In this document: positions 59,611-64,000 of the stretch, piece by piece
Numbering within the stretch: position 1 is the stretch's first letter
Layout of the letters: every line of letters begins with the position of its first letter
Notes under the pieces: model-generated
The model's input: only the letters and a program-made list of their open reading frames with translations
What the model was told of the DNA's origin: nothing
Databases searched by the model: none
Assembly: GCA_003999685.1 (NCBI GenBank)
Contig: CP021230.1
Span: forward strand, 1-64,000
Direction of reading: 5' to 3'
DNA: 64,000 nt
Origin: Taiwanofungus camphoratus
Lineage: Eukaryota > Basidiomycota > Agaricomycetes > Polyporales > Taiwanofungaceae
Position numbers and translations under genes: made by a program

Positions 59611-60410
59611 TCAGTTATCGTTTGAATAGACAGGGGGGTCATCGCAAATACTAGGTTCCACTATCCCCTCGTTTACCCAATTATGGTATAGTTCAAACAC
59701 CTTTGCTTTGGCATCATACCATTCGCAGAAATCACGGTATTTTCCTCTCAGGGTGGTGGTCATTCCGGGATCTAAATGTCGGTCTGCATGGAACCTCTGC
59801 CATGCCGCCTGTCTTCTGACAGTGTGGCACATAAGACAAGCACAAGTGAATGTTCTCGTGCACGCAACTTCAGCTTCAAGCAGAGATTCGGCCAAAATCT
59901 CAGCCCAGTCAAATGTGGAGACCATCGGGTTGAGCTGAAGGAACTCCATAATGTCATCTGGGATCCAACCCCTCTGTTCAGGGGGCCCCATCAGAAGTGG
60001 GTCTCTAGGACCCTGTTGGTGCTTCGTCCTGATCCAAAATGGGCAGTTGAAGAGCACATGTTTCCGGGTTTCCTCCACTCCACATAAGCAGAGGTGAGGG
60101 CCCGGGATGTTGAACCTAGAGCAGTATTCACTGCCTGGAAAATGGTTGGTGAGCACACGGCATACACGTGCCACCTCCTTGTTGGACTTGCCAGCTGTTT
60201 TCAGGACCCATGTGCCCTTAGCCGTGGTTCCATGCAGCGGTGATGCGTCCTCGGTTACTTTCCATAATCGATGGCCACAATAGTTGGGATTATCAACTGA
60301 ATTCTCCCAGCGCTTTTTGACCCTTGCCTTGACACGCTGATGCGCACTATAACACTCCAACCCCAACTGGGTACGACCTAGAGAAGCTGGAAAGCTATAG
60401 AACTAGTTAG
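59611..60410 (-). mobile_element. LINE C-terminal zinc-knuckle segment
   Basis: An open frame of about 265 residues runs from FYSFPASLGRTQLGLECYSA to YSNDN. It carries a cysteine/histidine knuckle, CLCGVEETRKHVLFNC, with the spacing usual at the C-terminus of fungal LINE polyproteins, preceded by ARVCRVLTNHFPGSEYCSRF. It has the same orientation as the reverse transcriptase to its right and would be the end of the same polyprotein, but about 0.9 kb of unrelated repeat DNA separates them. This piece has no internal stop. Confidence 0.8.
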
Positions 60411-61290
60411 TGTGGAGGGGAGAGTCAGCAGCAAAGGGTTCCCGATCTCAAATGGGTCGAGAGACGTCTACGGAGGTCTTCGACGACCCTCTACGTGTGT
60501 CGCGACTGCTCGACGTAGCTTCGATGCGCTACTATGCTGTACTATACTAGGGAGAGGCTTAAACGTGAGAACTTAGCTGATATACAGCCCTTTGAATTTC
60601 TGTAGAAGGCGGACTTGGGTTAGAGAGAGATGCTAGTACAGTCCTTCGATGTGGCTCGAAGGCGGACGTAAGACTGAACGCAACTTCTTCGACTGATGTC
60701 GAAGACGGACAAGACGCAAGTCTTCAAGATACTGTAGAAGGCAGATAGTAGACGCAACTCTTCGAACGTAATCGAAGACGGAAGGACGCAGTAGAACGCA
60801 GTAGGTGACTAAATCGAAGGTGCTCTTCTTGAGCTCTGCAGGATAGGGGAAAACTTCTCTGTTGTTCCGAGACACCATACATCGCATTTATACTACTGTA
60901 CTATAATGTAAGGCGCATCGGGAGTGGCATAGTACGAGTGGCATCCTAACTTCTTGCGTACTACGAATTATGGAGTGGCATGAAATGTACTAAGACAAGA
61001 CCTGGGGCCGTAGCGTTATCGAGTACATCGAGTGGCGCATCGTAGCAAATTGAGCGATATCGGAGTGGCGAGACCGGTCACGTGCAAGGACATTGAGTGG
61101 CAACTGCATGTGGCGTATTGTGCGTAGAGGGACCGGTACACCGGAACATTGGACTGGAACTGGCGGAGTGGCGGTGGCGTGATTCGAGGCTATCGGAGAG
61201 TCCCGCGGTGGCTTTTTGGGCTGTATCGGACATGTCGAGTGGTGTCGAAGCCATGACTAAGGTCCTAGGGTCGAGTGAGGGCGCTCCGCG
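60411..61290. repeat. Short-motif repeat block splitting the LINE
   Basis: The left half (about 60600-60800) has four degenerate units of ~40-50 bp with TCGAAGACGGA and GACGCA; each unit also holds a CTTCGA-type inverse, so each can fold. The right half (60920-61250) has eight GAGTGGY words at irregular spacing. There is no coding signal. It sits between the RNase H and zinc-knuckle parts of one LINE polyprotein, so it is either an insertion or an expansion. Confidence 0.7.
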
Positions 61291-64000
61291 GGGCCTAGAA
61301 GGGCCTGGCGCCTATCAACGTGCAAGGGCCATTGATTGTGAGATGAATTCCGGTTGGGGATCACCCAAAGCTTTCTTCGCAAGTTCATCAATGAACTCAT
61401 TCTGAAAAATGCCTTTGTGGGATGGGACCCAGAAAAGGACTATGCATCAGCGTACATCGGCATCGAGGAACGCTCGTACGTGTTGAGAAGCCATGATCAC
61501 TGCCATCTGCGACGGTCCAACCTCCGGCCTGAAGATTCAGTCGAGTGCTGATTGGTTATCAGAACAGACTATAAGGGTGGTGATGTGAGCAGGAACGTCA
61601 TGGACCGCTTCATGCAGCCTGCACACCAATGCCAACATCTCCACATCATAGCTCTGGACCTTGCTGGCCCCAAACTTTCCATGGATAATGTGGTCTTCTC
61701 CATCAATGATGAGCCACACGCTACTGGATCTCACTTCTGGCGCATTTGCATATGACCCATCAGTGAACAACATTTGCCCTTCTGGCTGGGCCAACTGGCA
61801 TCAGAATTCTGGCCACCAGGTGAACTCCAACCAGTCAGCAAATTCAGGTGAGCATTTGTTCGGACCTTTTCCATCCAAGAACACTCGCTCGAATCGATCA
61901 ATATATCGATCCACAACCTGATCACCGGGCTGTGCCTCCGGATGGAGTGGTGCAAAGTCCTCTGATGACTGCCACCCTATGCAATCTATGAACCTCATAG
62001 GGGTGACAGCCTGTTTTTTTGCCACGGCGTGAGTTAAGCGGCCACAGCACAGTAATATTGGTGACATTAGTCGCCCAATAGGGTGGAAGGGTGGCCCTCA
62101 TTGGGTGCCCTTCATGAACTCACCGCGCTCAAAGCGCAGCCTTCTCCATGTACCGGTCAATCTGGATGCGGATGGGGACCAACCCATCCAACATCTCCAT
62201 CGCCCTGATCAGTGTGGTCTTAAAGCAGCCAGTGATCCACCAAGCTGCCCTAGACTGAGCGATCTGTAATTCTTTTGCAGCCAATTTGAGGCCCTTCCAC
62301 TGTGGGTTCCACCACAGTTGAGCGCCATATAGCATCAACGAAATGATGTGCATAATATAGAGCCGCCGCTTGTTGATGGGATGGAATCCACGTGCCGAGT
62401 TTCCGAGCATGCAGAGGGCGTTGCACATGCTAGCTGCCTTATTAGCATAGAACCACACGTGCGCATGGAAGCTAAGCTTGGGGTCCAAAAAGAACCCAAG
62501 ATAGCGCATAGTGTCCTTTGCTTTCAAAGTGACATCATGTCCATCAGTTCGAATGGTTAGATCTGGGCCAAGGGGTCGAGAAGTTGAATAGCCCTTCTGG
62601 CGCTTCCAGAAGTGCATCAACTTCAACTTGTCTCCTTCAATGCCTAAACCTAAACAGTTCAGATCGCCAACAATATCATGGAAGACATCCACCAAAATGA
62701 CATTATTCTTTAGCACAAGGGCTTGTGGGCTGTCATCAACAGCCTTCGGTGAAGCCGCCATGATGAGACCATCATCCACATAGAATTGGGTCCTGATACA
62801 GCCTGGCTGTATCAAATGGACGGGCGCCCACTTGTGTATAACCAGTGCAATGTAAACCCCGGATAGAATCGGGGATAGACTTGAGCCCTGGCCAACTCCG
62901 ACATCAAAGTCAGATGGATCAGTCAGGGTACCATTGAACAAGAATCAGGTTTTCCTCCCAATCAAGTAATTTGCCATGAAATTACAGAGCTTGCTATTGA
63001 AGCCCTGCTTTCGCATGATTCCTACCAGCGCATCATGGTTGATGGATGGGTAGAACTGGGACACATCAAGCAATAGCATCGATGGGATAAGGTTTCGTGC
63101 CCATGCCTCTTTAACATTGTGCATAAGCTGGATGCTAGCATCGGTGGTGCTATGCTGCATAGCCTCACTAAACTGACATGGGTGTAGGATTCCCCACTTT
63201 TGGGCATCCCACTGCATGCGCTTGGCAATGATCTTTTCGAACAATTTGCCAAAGCAGTTTAGCAAGCAGATAGGCCTGTAGGCCTTCGCTAGCATATAGT
63301 CTGGTTTGTTTGGTTTGGGTAAGACCACCATAACAGACCGTTTAAAGGTGCTCGGATAAACCTCAAAATTGAGGCAAGCGTTATAGTATACGTGCAGCCA
63401 TTGCCGCACGTGTATACCAAGATCGGTCTTGATGCCCTCTTCAGAGTGCTCGATCCGGTCCACCAACCATTTAATCCACATCCAGTTCACGTGATCAGGA
63501 CTGGGTGTGGAGGTATTGCTAGTGGATTTGAGATTCTCTCGAATCTCAACCTCACTAATGTCTGGCAAAGTCAACTCCTCTCTTTGAGGAATTTCGTCTA
63601 TGAAAGACAGATCCACTGACCGTGGGTTGGCCGGTGTAAACTGAGCTTGGAAAGCACGACTGAGATCAGTTGCACTTTGGACTGGTGCACCGTCAGCTTG
63701 ACACAACTGAATAGTGGCCTCTTGCCATCTCAGCTTTGTCCAAGCGACAAAGTCTGAGATCAGTTGGGGATTGGACTCATCCATGATCCGATCAAAGTGT
63801 GCACGCTTCACCCACTTCGTGGCTCGACAAAGTGTTGCACGTTGTTTGTGCTGTTCGGATCGAAGTTTGGCAGCAATATCATAAGCATCTGATGTGGCCT
63901 GGGCCAGGGGCCCAGCCTGATGGTGCAGATAGCGGTACTGCTCGGATGCTGCACTAAGGCGGTGCTGGGTGTTCGCAAGCTTAGTGGCCGCACGGGAGCA
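61291..64000 (-). mobile_element. Broken LINE (non-LTR retrotransposon): reverse transcriptase and RNase H
   Basis: The frame enters from beyond the window end (CSRAATKLANTQHRLSAASE) and runs through the linker to the reverse transcriptase: EIRENLKSTSNTSTPSPDHV, VMVVLPKPNKPDYMLAKAYR, RPICLLNCFGKLFEKIIAKR, LLDVSQFYPSINHDALVGI, QGSSLSPILSGVYIALVIHK and the catalytic YVDD. Then come the thumb region (LGFFLDPKLSFHAHV) and RNase H (FTDGSYA, a Glu in VEMLALV, CSDNQSALD, WVPSHKGIFQNEFIDELAKK). The endonuclease must lie outside the window. Four in-frame TGA stops (complement at 62945-62947, 61801-61803, 61537-61539, 61447-61449), one frameshift between 62068 and 62129, and another near 61315 make it dead. 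Divergence looks modest, so the copy is not very old. Confidence 0.9.

Overview
The window is a chromosome end of a filamentous basidiomycete fungus, probably an Agaricomycete. It opens on a telomere. Genes are split by many short GT-AG introns, mostly 49-65 nt. The tryptophan gene is the trifunctional GATase-IGPS-PRAI fusion. A DUF6534-type seven-helix membrane protein, NoxR, a Spa2 polarisome scaffold and an Slt2-type MAP kinase fit that placement. No species is claimed.

Layout: 1-175 is a telomeric array with a five-base unit (TTAGG on the G strand). 176-2317 is gene-free subtelomere with a ~137 bp tandem pair, three ~308 bp tandem units and a duplicated palindrome. 2318-24668 is a compact housekeeping block: Spa2 (-), an ADCK1/Mcp2-like UbiB kinase (+), a Drs2-type P4-ATPase (+), an aldo-keto reductase (+), an Slt2/Mpk1 MAP kinase (+) and NoxR (+). 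Between the flippase and the reductase lies an AT-rich gap with a large inverted-repeat element.

26287-36217 is the most unusual stretch: a cytosolic V8/trypsin-like protease (-), a fucose-lectin-like beta-propeller (-), and an ankyrin-transmembrane-vWA protein (+). These are followed by a TA-flanked MITE, a decayed second copy of the protease C-terminus (-), and a second, 5'-truncated ankyrin-vWA copy (+). The order suggests that a protease plus ANK-vWA block was duplicated and is decaying.

37102-52711 holds a basidiomycete orphan with a C-terminal Cys motif, TRP1, the DUF6534-type membrane protein, an HxxxDG acyltransferase and a steryl-ester-hydrolase-type lipase, with AT-rich gaps between them. 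From 52.7 kb to the end I find no convincing host gene. The right end is a broken LINE (reverse transcriptase, RNase H, C-terminal zinc knuckle) on the minus strand, split by about 0.9 kb of short-motif repeat DNA and running off the window.

Spa2, the flippase, the cell-wall-integrity MAP kinase and NoxR all act in polarised growth and lie within 22.5 kb. The protease/lectin/ANK-vWA group resembles recognition and defence components; that role is inferred from architecture only. Exon boundaries were set by hand from splice sites, reading frame and family conservation. Where stated, the frame closes through all exons.
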